Assembly (NCBI RefSeq): GCF_010723305.1
Contig: NZ_BLKW01000002.1
Location: 124,001-188,000 of the forward strand
Length of the DNA stretch: 64,000 nt
Direction: 5' to 3'
Source of the DNA: Mycobacterium botniense
GTDB taxonomy: Bacteria > Actinomycetota > Actinomycetes > Mycobacteriales > Mycobacteriaceae
Position 1 is the first letter of the stretch, and each line of letters starts with the position of its first letter. The position numbers were made by a program, and so were the translations under genes. The notes under the pieces are model-generated. The model was not told the origin of the DNA. It did not search any database and worked only from the letters and a program-made list of their open reading frames with translations. This document shows, piece by piece, positions 48,756 to 57,138 of the stretch.

Positions 48756-48971
48756 CTAGCTGATCACCGCGATCAGGTCGCCCGCCTGGATGACGTCTCC
48801 CACCGACACGCTCACTTTGCTGACCGTGCCGGCGACCTCAGCGAGGACTGGAATCTCCATCTTCATCGACTCCAGCAGAACCAGAGTGTCGCCCTCGCCG
48901 ATCTGATCGCCCTCGTTGACGACAACTTCGAGCACACTGGCCACGATCTCAGCGCGGACGTCCTCGGCCAT
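48756..48971 (-). CDS. Biotinylated protein TB7.3
   Basis: A 71 aa single biotinyl/lipoyl domain protein. The biotin acceptor Lys37 is in ESMKMEIPV. ATG 48971 starts the family sequence (MAEDVRAEI); an in-frame ATG at 48989 lies six codons upstream. It has no attached carboxylase and may serve as a biotin carrier for acyl-CoA carboxylases encoded elsewhere. It sits upstream of pdtaS on the same strand, 37 bases away. Confidence 0.95.
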   Translation of the reverse strand: MAEDVRAEIVASVLEVVVNEGDQIGEGDTLVLLESMKMEIPVLAEVAGTVSKVSVSVGDVIQAGDLIAVIS

Positions 48972-49332
48972 GATCACCCCGTTCATCACCCGCCGGTGTT
49001 TGCGTCATTCTGTCGCTCCCATCGAACCACAATCGCGATCGCCGGTGAGCAATTACCTGTCCACCGGCGGACGTGTTGCCAACACGACTGCCCGCACCGA
49101 TGACGATGCCGCAGGGCCAGCGTCGCGAGAGTTCCGGACCGCACCTGGCGCCGGCCCGCTTAGCCGGGCCCGAGCAAACCGCTAAGCAAACTCCAAGATT
49201 AGTAAGCGGATCTATAGAGTTTGATCTGTGATCGTGTCGTGTTACAGCTGTGATTTTTGAGCAGAATCGTAACCAGAGTGATTTCCGTGTGTGAAGCACG
49301 CGTCGTTTCTCGGTGACGAGAGGGGTAGCTCA
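48972..49332. other. Intergenic region between TB7.3 and the proline-rich repeat gene
   Basis: No gene I can support. The right part (49190-49290) is AT-rich for this genome and should hold the promoter of the exported repeat protein; I could not assign confident -35/-10 elements. Confidence 0.4.
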
Positions 49333-50160
49333 GTGAACATGTTTGCGATCGCCAAGAGTCGCGGGCCGGTGGCCCGAGCGACCATCGGTGCCGGAGTAGT
49401 GCTGGCGGTGATGGGCGCGATTGAGTTTGCCAGCGGGATCGCTGCTGCCTCTCCTCAACCTGTGCTCGTCGACGATCCCGCACCCGCTCCTGCCGCGCCC
49501 AACCCGGCAGCAGCTGTGAATGTCGCCAACGCGGTCTTCGCCGAACTCGATTCCCTGCTTAATACGGTGTTCCCCGGCATCGGTCCGGTCTTCATGCCCG
49601 CAGCCTCTGGGATGAACCCCTTGACTCCCGGCTATCCCGGTCAGGTCCCCACCACACTGCCCGGACAAACCCCGGCGGCGGCGCTACCGGGCCAGATCCC
49701 CACCACACTGCCCGGACAAACCCCGGCGGCGGCGCTACCGGGCCAGATCCCCACCACACTGCCCGGACAAACCCCGGCCACGGGACTGCCGGGCCAAACC
49801 CCCACCACACTGCCCGGACAAACCCCGGCCGCGGGACTGCCGGGCCAAACCCCCACCACACTGCCCGGACAAACCCCGGCCACGGGACTGCCGGGCCAAA
49901 CCCCACCACACTGCCCGGACAAACCCCGGCCACGGGACTGCCGGGCCAAACCCCACCACACTGCCCGGACAAACCCCGGCCACGGGACTGCCGGGCCAAA
50001 CCCCACCACACTGCCCGGACAAACCCCGGCCACGGGACTGCCGGGCCAAACCCCCACCACACTGCCCGGACAAACCCCGGCCGTGCCGGGCAATCCCGCC
50101 TCGACAGCACCCGCGCAGAGCAACCCGGTGGCACCGGCAGACACCAGTCCGGTGGTGTAG
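49333..50160 (+). CDS. Exported proline-rich repeat protein (LPGQTP repeats)
   Basis: A 275 aa protein of unknown function. GTG 49333 with AGGGG seven bases upstream gives a basic N-terminus, a hydrophobic stretch and an Ala-Ala-Ser cleavage region (Sec-type signal, about residues 1-38). A short mature domain (about 40-100) leads into tandem 17-residue units of the form LPGQTPTTLPGQTPATG, and a Ser/Pro/Val tail. Three successive repeat units are each one base short, so about 35 residues are read out of frame before the frame returns. It has no counterpart at this locus in M. tuberculosis as I recall. The extended Pro/Gln/Thr chain suggests a cell-wall spacer or adhesin, by analogy only. Confidence 0.75.
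   Translation: MNMFAIAKSRGPVARATIGAGVVLAVMGAIEFASGIAAASPQPVLVDDPAPAPAAPNPAAAVNVANAVFAELDSLLNTVFPGIGPVFMPAASGMNPLTPGYPGQVPTTLPGQTPAAALPGQIPTTLPGQTPAAALPGQIPTTLPGQTPATGLPGQTPTTLPGQTPAAGLPGQTPTTLPGQTPATGLPGQTPPHCPDKPRPRDCRAKPHHTARTNPGHGTAGPNPTTLPGQTPATGLPGQTPTTLPGQTPAVPGNPASTAPAQSNPVAPADTSPVV
49635..50083 (+). repeat. Tandem 51/50-bp repeat array
   Basis: Units begin at 49684, 49735, 49786, 49837, 49888, 49938, 49988 and 50038. The first four spacings are 51 bp (17 codons), the next three 50 bp because a C5 run is C4. 3 x 50 = 150, so frame is regained at 50038. A partial, diverged unit precedes 49684. Confidence 0.95.
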
Positions 50161-50229
50161 CCTCGGCGTCGCCCAGCGGCGGCCGGATGAGAGACTACTG
50201 CGTAACCAAATCGGTGAGGAGGACCAGTG

Positions 50230-50307
50230 ATGGCCAAACGTGGCCGTAAAAAGCGCGACCGCAAGCACAGCAAGGCTAATCACGGCAAGCGGCCCAACGC
50301 CTCCTAG
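50230..50307 (+). CDS. Ribosomal protein bL37
   Basis: A 25 aa, highly basic micro-protein starting AKRGRKKRDRKHSKANHG after Met. It is essentially the mycobacterial 50S protein bL37 found in M. smegmatis ribosome structures near the peptidyl-transferase region. ATG 50230 has GAGGAGG upstream. Its stop overlaps the rshA stop on the opposite strand by four bases. Gene finders usually miss it because of its size. Confidence 0.85.
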   Translation: MAKRGRKKRDRKHSKANHGKRPNAS

Positions 50308-50615
50308 AACAGCTGTTGACCGCGGATGATGGTGGTCCGCCTGATCTCCATCCGCAGCCGCTCCCGTAAATGGTCCGGCGCCTTCTCGCCTCTGCACTTC
50401 GCGGCGATCAGCGCCTTGATCCGTTCCTCAAGACCGTAGTGGCGCAGACACTCCGGGCATTTCTCCAGGTGCTGGCGCAGCTTATTCCTGGTTTCGGGTG
50501 TGCACTCACCATCCAGGAGGGTCCATACCTCGGCGATGACTTCTGAGCAATCCACATGGGACTCGCCACCGCTGGCGGCGTCGGAGGGGTTTGACGCGCA
50601 AGTGAACTCCGTCAC
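50304..50615 (-). CDS. rshA: Anti-sigma factor RshA
   Basis: A 103 aa zinc-containing anti-sigma (ZAS) factor for SigH. The redox switch motif is His49-x3-Cys53-x2-Cys56 (HLEKCPEC), with WTLLDGEC preceding it. Under disulfide stress it releases SigH. GTG 50615 overlaps the sigH stop (GTGA), so sigma and anti-sigma are translationally coupled. The N-terminal 20 residues diverge from M. tuberculosis. Confidence 0.95.
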   Translation of the reverse strand: MTEFTCASNPSDAASGGESHVDCSEVIAEVWTLLDGECTPETRNKLRQHLEKCPECLRHYGLEERIKALIAAKCRGEKAPDHLRERLRMEIRRTTIIRGQQLF

Positions 50616-51262
50616 GGCGATACCTCCTCAGTGGTGTGTTCACCGCGCGTGAAACCGCGCTCCTTGGCCACATTGGCCAGCAGGGACCGGAGCTGACGCC
50701 TACCGCGATGCAGCCGCGACATCACCGTCCCGATCGGAGTATCCATGATCTCGGCGATCTCCTTATATGGGAAACCTTCGACGTCGGCGTAATAGACCGC
50801 CATTCGGAACTCTTCCGGCAGCGCCTGAAGGGCTTCCTTGATTTCGGTATCCGGCAATGCCTCAAGCGCTTCGACTTCGGCCGAGCGCAGCCCCGATGAG
50901 GAGTGCTCGGCAGTAGCCGCCAGCTGCCAGTCGGTAATCTCCTCGGTCGGATATTCCGCCGGCTGCCGCTGCTTTTTGCGGTAATTGTTGATGTAGGTGT
51001 TGGTCAAGATGCGATACAGCCACGCCTTGAGGTTGGTGCCCTCACGGAACGATCGGAACCCCGCATAGGCTTTGACCATCGTCTCCTGGAGAAGATCCTC
51101 GGCGTCGGCCGGATTGCGCGTCATGCGCAGGGCGCCCCCGTAGAGCTGATCCAGCAAAGGAATCGCATCGCGCTCGAACCGCGCGGTCAGCTCCTCGTCC
51201 GTTTCCTCGGGTGCGGCGGAAGGGGAGGACTCCGGCCCAGTCGCGCCGTCGACGTCGGCCAT
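50612..51262 (-). CDS. sigH: ECF sigma factor SigH (short form)
   Basis: A 216 aa ECF sigma factor governing oxidative, thiol and heat stress (thioredoxins, mycothiol genes, sigE, clpB). Region 2 is [20 protein letters not shown] with [14 protein letters not shown], and region 4 is [35 protein letters not shown] 51262 corresponds to the M. tuberculosis start but has a poor ribosome site. An in-frame GTG at 51379 with AGGAGGAG upstream would add 39 residues, so two isoforms are possible. Confidence 0.95.
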   Translation of the reverse strand: MADVDGATGPESSPSAAPEETDEELTARFERDAIPLLDQLYGGALRMTRNPADAEDLLQETMVKAYAGFRSFREGTNLKAWLYRILTNTYINNYRKKQRQPAEYPTEEITDWQLAATAEHSSSGLRSAEVEALEALPDTEIKEALQALPEEFRMAVYYADVEGFPYKEIAEIMDTPIGTVMSRLHRGRRQLRSLLANVAKERGFTRGEHTTEEVSP

Positions 51263-51464
51263 AGCGGGTAACACAATCCCTTCTGTCGTGGTGTCACTAC
51301 AAAGCACCGGCGGCGATACCGGACGCTGAAGGCTGTGAGCCGACTGCTCACCATCCAGCAGACTCGTCGCCGTCGACACCAGACTCCTCCTCCCAATCTA
51401 GAGGGTGCGGCTGGCCACGTCCCTCCGGCCCGGGCATGACCGCCACCACAACAGACCCATCAGT

Positions 51465-51492
51465 CAACAGCATCGGCTGTCGCGCTATTTCC
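51465..51492 (-). promoter_or_regulatory. Possible SigH-type promoter of sigH
   Basis: On the minus strand GGAAAT (51492-51487) and GTTG (51468-51465) are separated by 18 bases, close to the SigH consensus GGAA(C/T)-N17-19-GTT. It lies 86 bases upstream of the GTG 51379 start, fitting autoregulation. Confidence 0.5.
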
Positions 51493-51876
51493 GGCGGTCG
51501 GCACGGTCGCTCCCACGCGCTCGCGCGGGCAGGCTATCGAGAACACCACCTGCTCAGCACCGGCCCTCCCCGACGGGTTTTGCAGGTCCACCTGGCGGTG
51601 CGGTCGAAGCCGGCCGCCGAGGACTGCGGAGAGCCCATCGTTGATCGGTGCCGACGACCTGCCGCGCCCGGGTGTCACGACCGCGATGCCGTTTGCGGCC
51701 CTCGCCGCGGACATACTGACTGCACAGCACCCGGCCCGCCAGAACTGGTGAAACCATAGCCGCAGTGACTTCGAATAACGCTGATCCCCAATGCCTTTCG
51801 ACATCGCGCTTGAAAGGCGCTTAACACCGGATCGTGTTGGTCTCACGCGAGCCCACCGCTGCAGCATTATCGAACA
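51493..51876. other. Gap between the sigH promoter and the amidohydrolase gene
   Basis: I see no convincing gene. Short open frames on both strands are Arg/Pro-rich and lack ribosome sites. The region may contain a further sigH promoter and the 3' flank of the amidohydrolase gene. Confidence 0.4.
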
Positions 51877-53565
51877 TCACTGTGCGACATGAACCATAAC
51901 GCCCTCTCGCCAGGTGGCCAGCACCGCGATGTCCGGCAGGCGCGCGGGCTCCGTTATGAACGGGTCCGCGCTGAGCAGAACCAAGTCGGCGATTTTTCCC
52001 TCGGCGATCGTGCCGGCCTCGTGGTCAACTCCGAGCGCTTTGGCACCGCCACTGGTGTAAGCGGCGAAAGCGTCCGCAACGGAAATGGCCTCGCCGGAAT
52101 GTAGCCTTGCGCCCGAGGATGTTTCGCGAGTGACAGCGGACCGGATCGCTCGGAGGACATCGCACCCGGCGACCGGGTAGTCGGAGCTACCGGCCAGAGT
52201 CACGCCGGCGCGCGAGAGGCTGGCCAGCGGATTCATGCTCAGCCCCCTGGGCAGTCCGCGGCCGAGCACCTCGTCTCCGATCTCATGCAGGAAGTACGGC
52301 TGAACAACGGCGACCGCGCCGCTAGCGGCGATACGCTTTTCCAGACCCGGTGTGAGCAGCATCGCGTGTTCCAGCCGCGGCCGCCCTGGCCGCTCGCTCA
52401 GCTCGCTGACCTGGTCCAGCGCGTCGCAGGCGCGCTGCACCGCCCAGTTGCCCAGAGCGTGGATCGCGATCTGCTGACCATTTCCGGCGGCAACCCGGAT
52501 CGCATGGCGCAGTGCCTCGGGTTCCCAGAAAGGTTCTCCGATGGTGAACCGCGTGCCCGCCAACCGGATCCGGCCAAGACGCATGCCCGCACGCAGCGCC
52601 GCCAGGCCGCCACCGGTCGCCGCCCGGCGCAGTGTTGCCCCGGCCATGCCGGCCAGTTGTGCGCCCGACAGGCACACCGCGCAGCGGTCGGCCCCGTCGA
52701 GGAACAGCTTCGCCGGCCCGGTCGGCGCAGCCGCCGGCCCGTCGCCCGTCGCGCGGCCGCCGGCTCCCCGGGGTTGCAGAAACGACCGTTCACCCACCGG
52801 CATCCGATGCACAGTGACCGGAAGCATCCCGGCCGCGGCAGCTCGATCGTAGAGCGGGTCGAACGCCGGCGGAACCGCGGCGTCACCCACTCGCACGATC
52901 CCCAGGGCCAGCAAGGCGCGCCCGTGCGCGTGGGCTTCGGCGAGCCAGGCATCAGCGGAGTCCGCCAGCAGGCTGCCCCGGGATGCCGCCTCGGCTAAAA
53001 AGAACGCCGCCTCCAGCACCTCGCCGGTGAGGTGGCCCCGTCGGCGACACAGTACGCCGTGCGGAGGGTCGGGGCTGGCGGCATGCCAGCCCATCGCGGC
53101 CAGCCCGGCGGTGTTGAGCACACCCTCGTGGAAGGAGTAGGCGGCGACGAGCAGTGGCCGGTCACTGCAGACCTCGTCGAGTTCTGCGGCGGTCGGTGCG
53201 CGCCGCTCGGCCAGTTTCAGCGGGTCGTAGCCCTGCAACCGCAGCCAGCCGGTACCCGGGGCGCGCTCCCTGTGTAAAGCGACTCGGGCCTGCAGGTCGG
53301 CGATCGAGGAGCCCGACGGCACGTGCAGGTCGACAGCGCGACGGTCGAATGCCGCCAGGCAGAAGTGGTGATGAGCGTCGATGAACCCCGGCAGCAGCAC
53401 GCCGTCGAGGTGGACGATGCGCGCGTCCGCCCCGGCCCGGGCAAGCACCTCCCGGCGGGAACCGACCGCAACGACGCGCCCGGCCGAGATGGCGACCGCG
53501 GTGGCCGTCGGCGCCAGCGGATCCATGGTGTACACCGCGTTCGCGGTCAGTACGGTGGGCGTCAT
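51877..53565 (-). CDS. YtcJ-like metal-dependent amidohydrolase
   Basis: A 562 aa amidohydrolase-superfamily protein of the amidohydrolase 3/YtcJ group. Metal ligands: DAHHHF near residue 62, HALGNWA, EHAML, and the catalytic Asp in GSSDYPV; GTIAEGKIADLVLLS is the typical C-terminal strand. ATG 53565 overlaps the stop of the amine oxidase gene by four bases, indicating translational coupling. The substrate is probably an amide, formamide or carbamate; a link to the product of the adjacent amine oxidase is inferred from context. Confidence 0.88.
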   Translation of the reverse strand: MTPTVLTANAVYTMDPLAPTATAVAISAGRVVAVGSRREVLARAGADARIVHLDGVLLPGFIDAHHHFCLAAFDRRAVDLHVPSGSSIADLQARVALHRERAPGTGWLRLQGYDPLKLAERRAPTAAELDEVCSDRPLLVAAYSFHEGVLNTAGLAAMGWHAASPDPPHGVLCRRRGHLTGEVLEAAFFLAEAASRGSLLADSADAWLAEAHAHGRALLALGIVRVGDAAVPPAFDPLYDRAAAAGMLPVTVHRMPVGERSFLQPRGAGGRATGDGPAAAPTGPAKLFLDGADRCAVCLSGAQLAGMAGATLRRAATGGGLAALRAGMRLGRIRLAGTRFTIGEPFWEPEALRHAIRVAAGNGQQIAIHALGNWAVQRACDALDQVSELSERPGRPRLEHAMLLTPGLEKRIAASGAVAVVQPYFLHEIGDEVLGRGLPRGLSMNPLASLSRAGVTLAGSSDYPVAGCDVLRAIRSAVTRETSSGARLHSGEAISVADAFAAYTSGGAKALGVDHEAGTIAEGKIADLVLLSADPFITEPARLPDIAVLATWREGVMVHVAQ

Positions 53566-54929
53566 CGCGCATCCGCCCTGAGCACGTCGGCCGCGGCGTC
53601 CTCGCCCGAGCGGATCGCCCCATCGATATAGCCGTTCCAGATCGTGGCCGTCTCGGTGCCGGCCCAATGGATACGCCCGACCGGGGTGCGCAACGCCGGC
53701 CCGAACTCGGTCCAGGTGCCCGGGGGCATCACCGCCGTGTAACAGCCCCGGGTGAACTCGTCGGCCAGCCAGTCCTTATCGACGTAGCGCTGCGGCCGGG
53801 CCGCCCGCGCCCCGAACAGCCGGGCGAAGGTACCGACCACGAGGTCCCGGCGCGCCGCAGCGGATACGGCCGACAGCCGGCGGGCCTCGCGGCCCTCGAG
53901 GAAGCCCAGCAGCACACCCGGTGACCCGCGGGGAGGGCTGTTGTCGAACACCACACTGACCGGGCCCACCAGGCTCAGCGCCTGCCCGCTGAGACCGTCG
54001 CGCCGCCAGAACGGTTCGTCGTAGATCGCCATGCACTTGATGACCGACCCCATCGGCATACGTTGAGTGAGCTGGTCGCGGTCGGCGGGCAGCGGCGGCG
54101 TGTAGTCGATGCGGCCGGCCAGCGCAGGGTGTAGCGACACGATCACCCGGTGTGCGCGCAGCTGGTGGTCACCGGCGCGGACGGTGACACCGCCGTCGTC
54201 AGAGCCGATGCCCCGGACCGGGCGCCCCAGCAGCACGCGGTCACCGAGTTCGCGGGCCAATCCGGCGGCGAGCAGGTGCGTGCCGCCGACGACACGGTCC
54301 TGCTGGGCACCACCGCTGGTGCCGACCAGGCGGTCGAACCCGCCGCCGGAATGGATGTAAAACAGCACGTGCAGCAACGACACCTCATGCGGCTCACACG
54401 CCCAGACGGCCTTGAGAGCGACGCGCAGCAGGCTGCGCGCGTCACGGGTGCAGACATTGCGCGACAGCCAGGTGGCGAACGTCATCGCGTCGCGTTGCCG
54501 GGCGCGGACACTGCTCCAGGGCGCGTCCAGCGGGACGCGCCGGGCCATCCGGTCCAGGCGGGCTTGCGCTTGCCCGACATCTGCCAGCACGAGTGGGTTG
54601 ATCGGGGGAATCTCGCCGCGATAGCGCAGCAATCGGCCGTCGTGGCGCTCGAGGAGCTTATCGCCCTCGGCGTAGGTCGGATACAGTGTCAGCCCCAGCC
54701 GCTGAGCCAGCGCCCGGGCGCGGTCCTGGGTAGGGCCCAGCCACTGCCCGCCCATCTCGATGACTTGCGTCGGATCGGATGAGTCCAGAACTTCGTTGAG
54801 GACCCGGCCACCGAAACGGTTGCGCGCCTCGACCACCAGAACCGATTTGCCTTCGGCCACCAGCCGTTCCGCTGCAGAAAGGCCGGCCATGCCCGCGCCG
54901 ACGACAATCACGTCCGCGTCTGTGCTCAC
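53562..54929 (-). CDS. Flavin-dependent amine oxidase (second copy)
   Basis: A 455 aa FAD amine oxidase, paralogous to AofH at 73-1413 but clearly diverged. GAGMAGLSAAERL is the FAD motif at residues 11-23, GGQWLGPTQDRA follows, and [22 protein letters not shown] is the C-terminal flavin signature. It resembles putrescine or tyramine oxidases. GTG 54929 has GGGAG five bases upstream. It is the first gene of a coupled pair with the amidohydrolase. Confidence 0.9.
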   Translation of the reverse strand: MSTDADVIVVGAGMAGLSAAERLVAEGKSVLVVEARNRFGGRVLNEVLDSSDPTQVIEMGGQWLGPTQDRARALAQRLGLTLYPTYAEGDKLLERHDGRLLRYRGEIPPINPLVLADVGQAQARLDRMARRVPLDAPWSSVRARQRDAMTFATWLSRNVCTRDARSLLRVALKAVWACEPHEVSLLHVLFYIHSGGGFDRLVGTSGGAQQDRVVGGTHLLAAGLARELGDRVLLGRPVRGIGSDDGGVTVRAGDHQLRAHRVIVSLHPALAGRIDYTPPLPADRDQLTQRMPMGSVIKCMAIYDEPFWRRDGLSGQALSLVGPVSVVFDNSPPRGSPGVLLGFLEGREARRLSAVSAAARRDLVVGTFARLFGARAARPQRYVDKDWLADEFTRGCYTAVMPPGTWTEFGPALRTPVGRIHWAGTETATIWNGYIDGAIRSGEDAAADVLRADAR

Positions 54930-55203
54930 AACGCTCCCCTACTTGACGGCGTTTTCGTCCAGAGTGCCGTCTCCGGCCGGCCGGCACAGCCGGATCGCAA
55001 ACTGCAGTGTGGCTGTTCGGCACGCTGGCCCACCGGAAAGCCTTGTGGCAGAAGGATTTCACTGTGCTTAGCAGAGAAGTCGCGCACAGTTCCTCCACTT
55101 GACAGCCGCGAGCGTGCGGTTACGCTGAGCTCATTCTTACCTCGTTCTTAGCCAGAACCCAGGTTGGCGGGCGTTGTGGGCGGGTCGGGAAGGCAGGTGG
55201 GTG

Positions 55204-56790
55204 ATGGCGAACGGATCTGGCTGCCGGCGTTCCCGCCGCGCGCGGATCGCCGCGGCAGGCGTAGCCGCCGGTGCAATGGCCGCCGCGGCGCTGACCCCGG
55301 GCCCGGGAACACCGGCAGCGCGGGCCGATGTGCTGGATATGATTCTCGACCCGCTGATGAGCGCGGTGGCAGCGGCCACCACCGACCCGACGGCTGCTGC
55401 GGATTCATCGACGGCCACCGTGGTTACTGAGATCAACAACGCGATTCAGGGGTGGATCACCAGTGCGGTGGGCGAGAAGATCGACGGCATCATCAACGTT
55501 CCGTTTGTGGATTTGTTCGGGCGGGACTTGATCGGTAACGGGGTTAACGACTTCACCGGCGCCAACACGTCGTTGTTGGGCAGTTCAGGGATCTTCGGCA
55601 ACCTCGGTGACGGCGGATTCCTGGCCGGGAATGGCGGTGTCGGAGCGACCGGGACTGCGGCGACCAACGGTGTTGGCGGAGTTGGTGGTTCGGCGGGGTT
55701 GATCGGTAATGGCGGTATCGGCGGCGCCGGGGTCGACGGTGGGCACGGCGGCGCCGGCGGCAACGCCGAACTCATCGGCAACGGCGGCGACGGCGGGGCC
55801 GGCAGCCAGGGCGCCATCGGCGGACTCGGTGGCGCAGGCGGTTCGCTGTTGGGCGGACCCGGCGCCAACGGCCCGGGAACAACACCGCCCGGTGCGGTCC
55901 CCCTGCGCGTCGATAACAGCGATCCGTTGTCATCGTCGTCACTGAGCGACGAGCCGGTGGTCAACGTGTCCATCGGCGGCGGACGCGGGGTGCCGGTGCT
56001 GGTCGACACCGGATCGGCTGGTCTTATGGTCCCGGTGTCTGACATCGGGTTGGCACACACCGGGTTTCCCACCGGTTTCGGTGTAGTCGAATTCGCCGGC
56101 GGGGAATCCGTCGTCTACCTCAAGGTTCCGACAACAATCGATTTTGGAAACGGAACCGGCACCGAACCGATCATCGACGACGCACCGATCTTCAGCTTCC
56201 CGTTCCCCTTCAGCTTCCTGCCCGGGCCGGGCAGCGGGATCGACGGCATTGTGGGCGTCGGGCCGGGTGCCCTAGGTCCGGCGGACAGCCCGGCCACCGC
56301 GGTATTACCGGGTGAGCTCAGCGACGGTGTGCTTATCGACGAACCCCAGGGCTTGCTGCAGTTCGGCCCCAACCCATTGCCGGAACGGGTCGCGGTTGAG
56401 GGATCACCGCTCGTTGAGCACGCCGCCATCCAGGTGAACGACGGACCGATTCAGCCCATCACCGACGCGATGGCCCGATATCCCGCTATAGCCATCGATT
56501 CCGGCGGCAAGATGGGAATCTTCCCGTCCTCGCTTGTCCCGGTGACACTCGAACCCGGGACCCGTATCTCGATATATGTGGATAACGCTCCGGGTGGCGA
56601 GCCGACGCTGCTGTACTCCTATATCCCCAACGCTGAAACCGGCTCGCCGCTCAGTGTGCCCGACAGCACATTGAAGTCCCTCTACGACTTCCCGAACACC
56701 GGAAACGCGCCGTTCGCCGAGCAGCCCATCTACATCTCGAACAGCCCCAGCGGGATTGGGCAGACCATCTTCGATAGCTTGCCTGAATGA
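55204..56790 (+). CDS. Secreted PGRS-linked aspartic protease (PE-less, PecA-like)
   Basis: A 528 aa protein with four parts. A Sec-type signal (RRARIAAAG... to ARA near residue 41). A helical domain of about 70 residues with LDMILDPL, IQGWITSAVGEKIDG and the GRDLIGNG motif. A Gly-rich PGRS segment (about 140-225; GGxGGxG, IGNGG). A C-terminal retropepsin-like domain with catalytic DTGSAG near residue 265 and second IDSGGKMG near 435. The protease matches that of PE_PGRS35/PecA, which trims PE proteins, but here there is no PE domain. ATG 55204 follows AAGGCAGGTGGG. Confidence 0.85.
   Translation: MANGSGCRRSRRARIAAAGVAAGAMAAAALTPGPGTPAARADVLDMILDPLMSAVAAATTDPTAAADSSTATVVTEINNAIQGWITSAVGEKIDGIINVPFVDLFGRDLIGNGVNDFTGANTSLLGSSGIFGNLGDGGFLAGNGGVGATGTAATNGVGGVGGSAGLIGNGGIGGAGVDGGHGGAGGNAELIGNGGDGGAGSQGAIGGLGGAGGSLLGGPGANGPGTTPPGAVPLRVDNSDPLSSSSLSDEPVVNVSIGGGRGVPVLVDTGSAGLMVPVSDIGLAHTGFPTGFGVVEFAGGESVVYLKVPTTIDFGNGTGTEPIIDDAPIFSFPFPFSFLPGPGSGIDGIVGVGPGALGPADSPATAVLPGELSDGVLIDEPQGLLQFGPNPLPERVAVEGSPLVEHAAIQVNDGPIQPITDAMARYPAIAIDSGGKMGIFPSSLVPVTLEPGTRISIYVDNAPGGEPTLLYSYIPNAETGSPLSVPDSTLKSLYDFPNTGNAPFAEQPIYISNSPSGIGQTIFDSLPE
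55600..55875 (+). repeat. PGRS (polymorphic GC-rich) repeat segment
   Basis: Degenerate GGCGGNGCC/GGNAAC-type codon repeats encoding Gly-Gly-Ala, Gly-Asn-Gly and Ile-Gly-Asn-Gly runs, inside the aspartic protease gene. Confidence 0.85.
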
Positions 56791-57138
56791 GCGGCGTTAT
56801 CCGGCACCAGGCAGGGCCCGATGATTCGCCGAACCGTGGTGAGCAGCAGCGACACAACACATTCGGGTGCTGACCTTTCTCGGCACGCGCCACGTCGATC
56901 CCGCCGGGCTGCACTGTTTGGTCAGCGCAAAATCAGTTGCCGCCTCGGCCACGGCACCAGTGAGCGGGGGCGACACAACAGCGCGGGAGCACGGGAAATT
57001 CCCCGGGAACGGCGAAACAGTTTCCGCGGAAAATGCGGAAAATTGGGCGGTGCGGGTTGCGTTGCCGGATAGATGAGGAATAGCTTAACGCAGTCTGAGA
57101 ATATCGGTGGCCGGGGTTTGTTGGGAGGGGTTGGGGCG

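Noticed and set aside
49684..50083. Regular 50-51 bp repeats that might suggest a CRISPR array
   Set aside because: Units are head-to-tail without unique spacers and encode a coherent proline-rich protein with a signal peptide.
55204..55620. A PE domain in the PGRS protease
   Set aside because: No Pro-Glu motif near residues 8-9 and no YxxxD/E helix hairpin; instead a basic plus hydrophobic signal with Ala-x-Ala.
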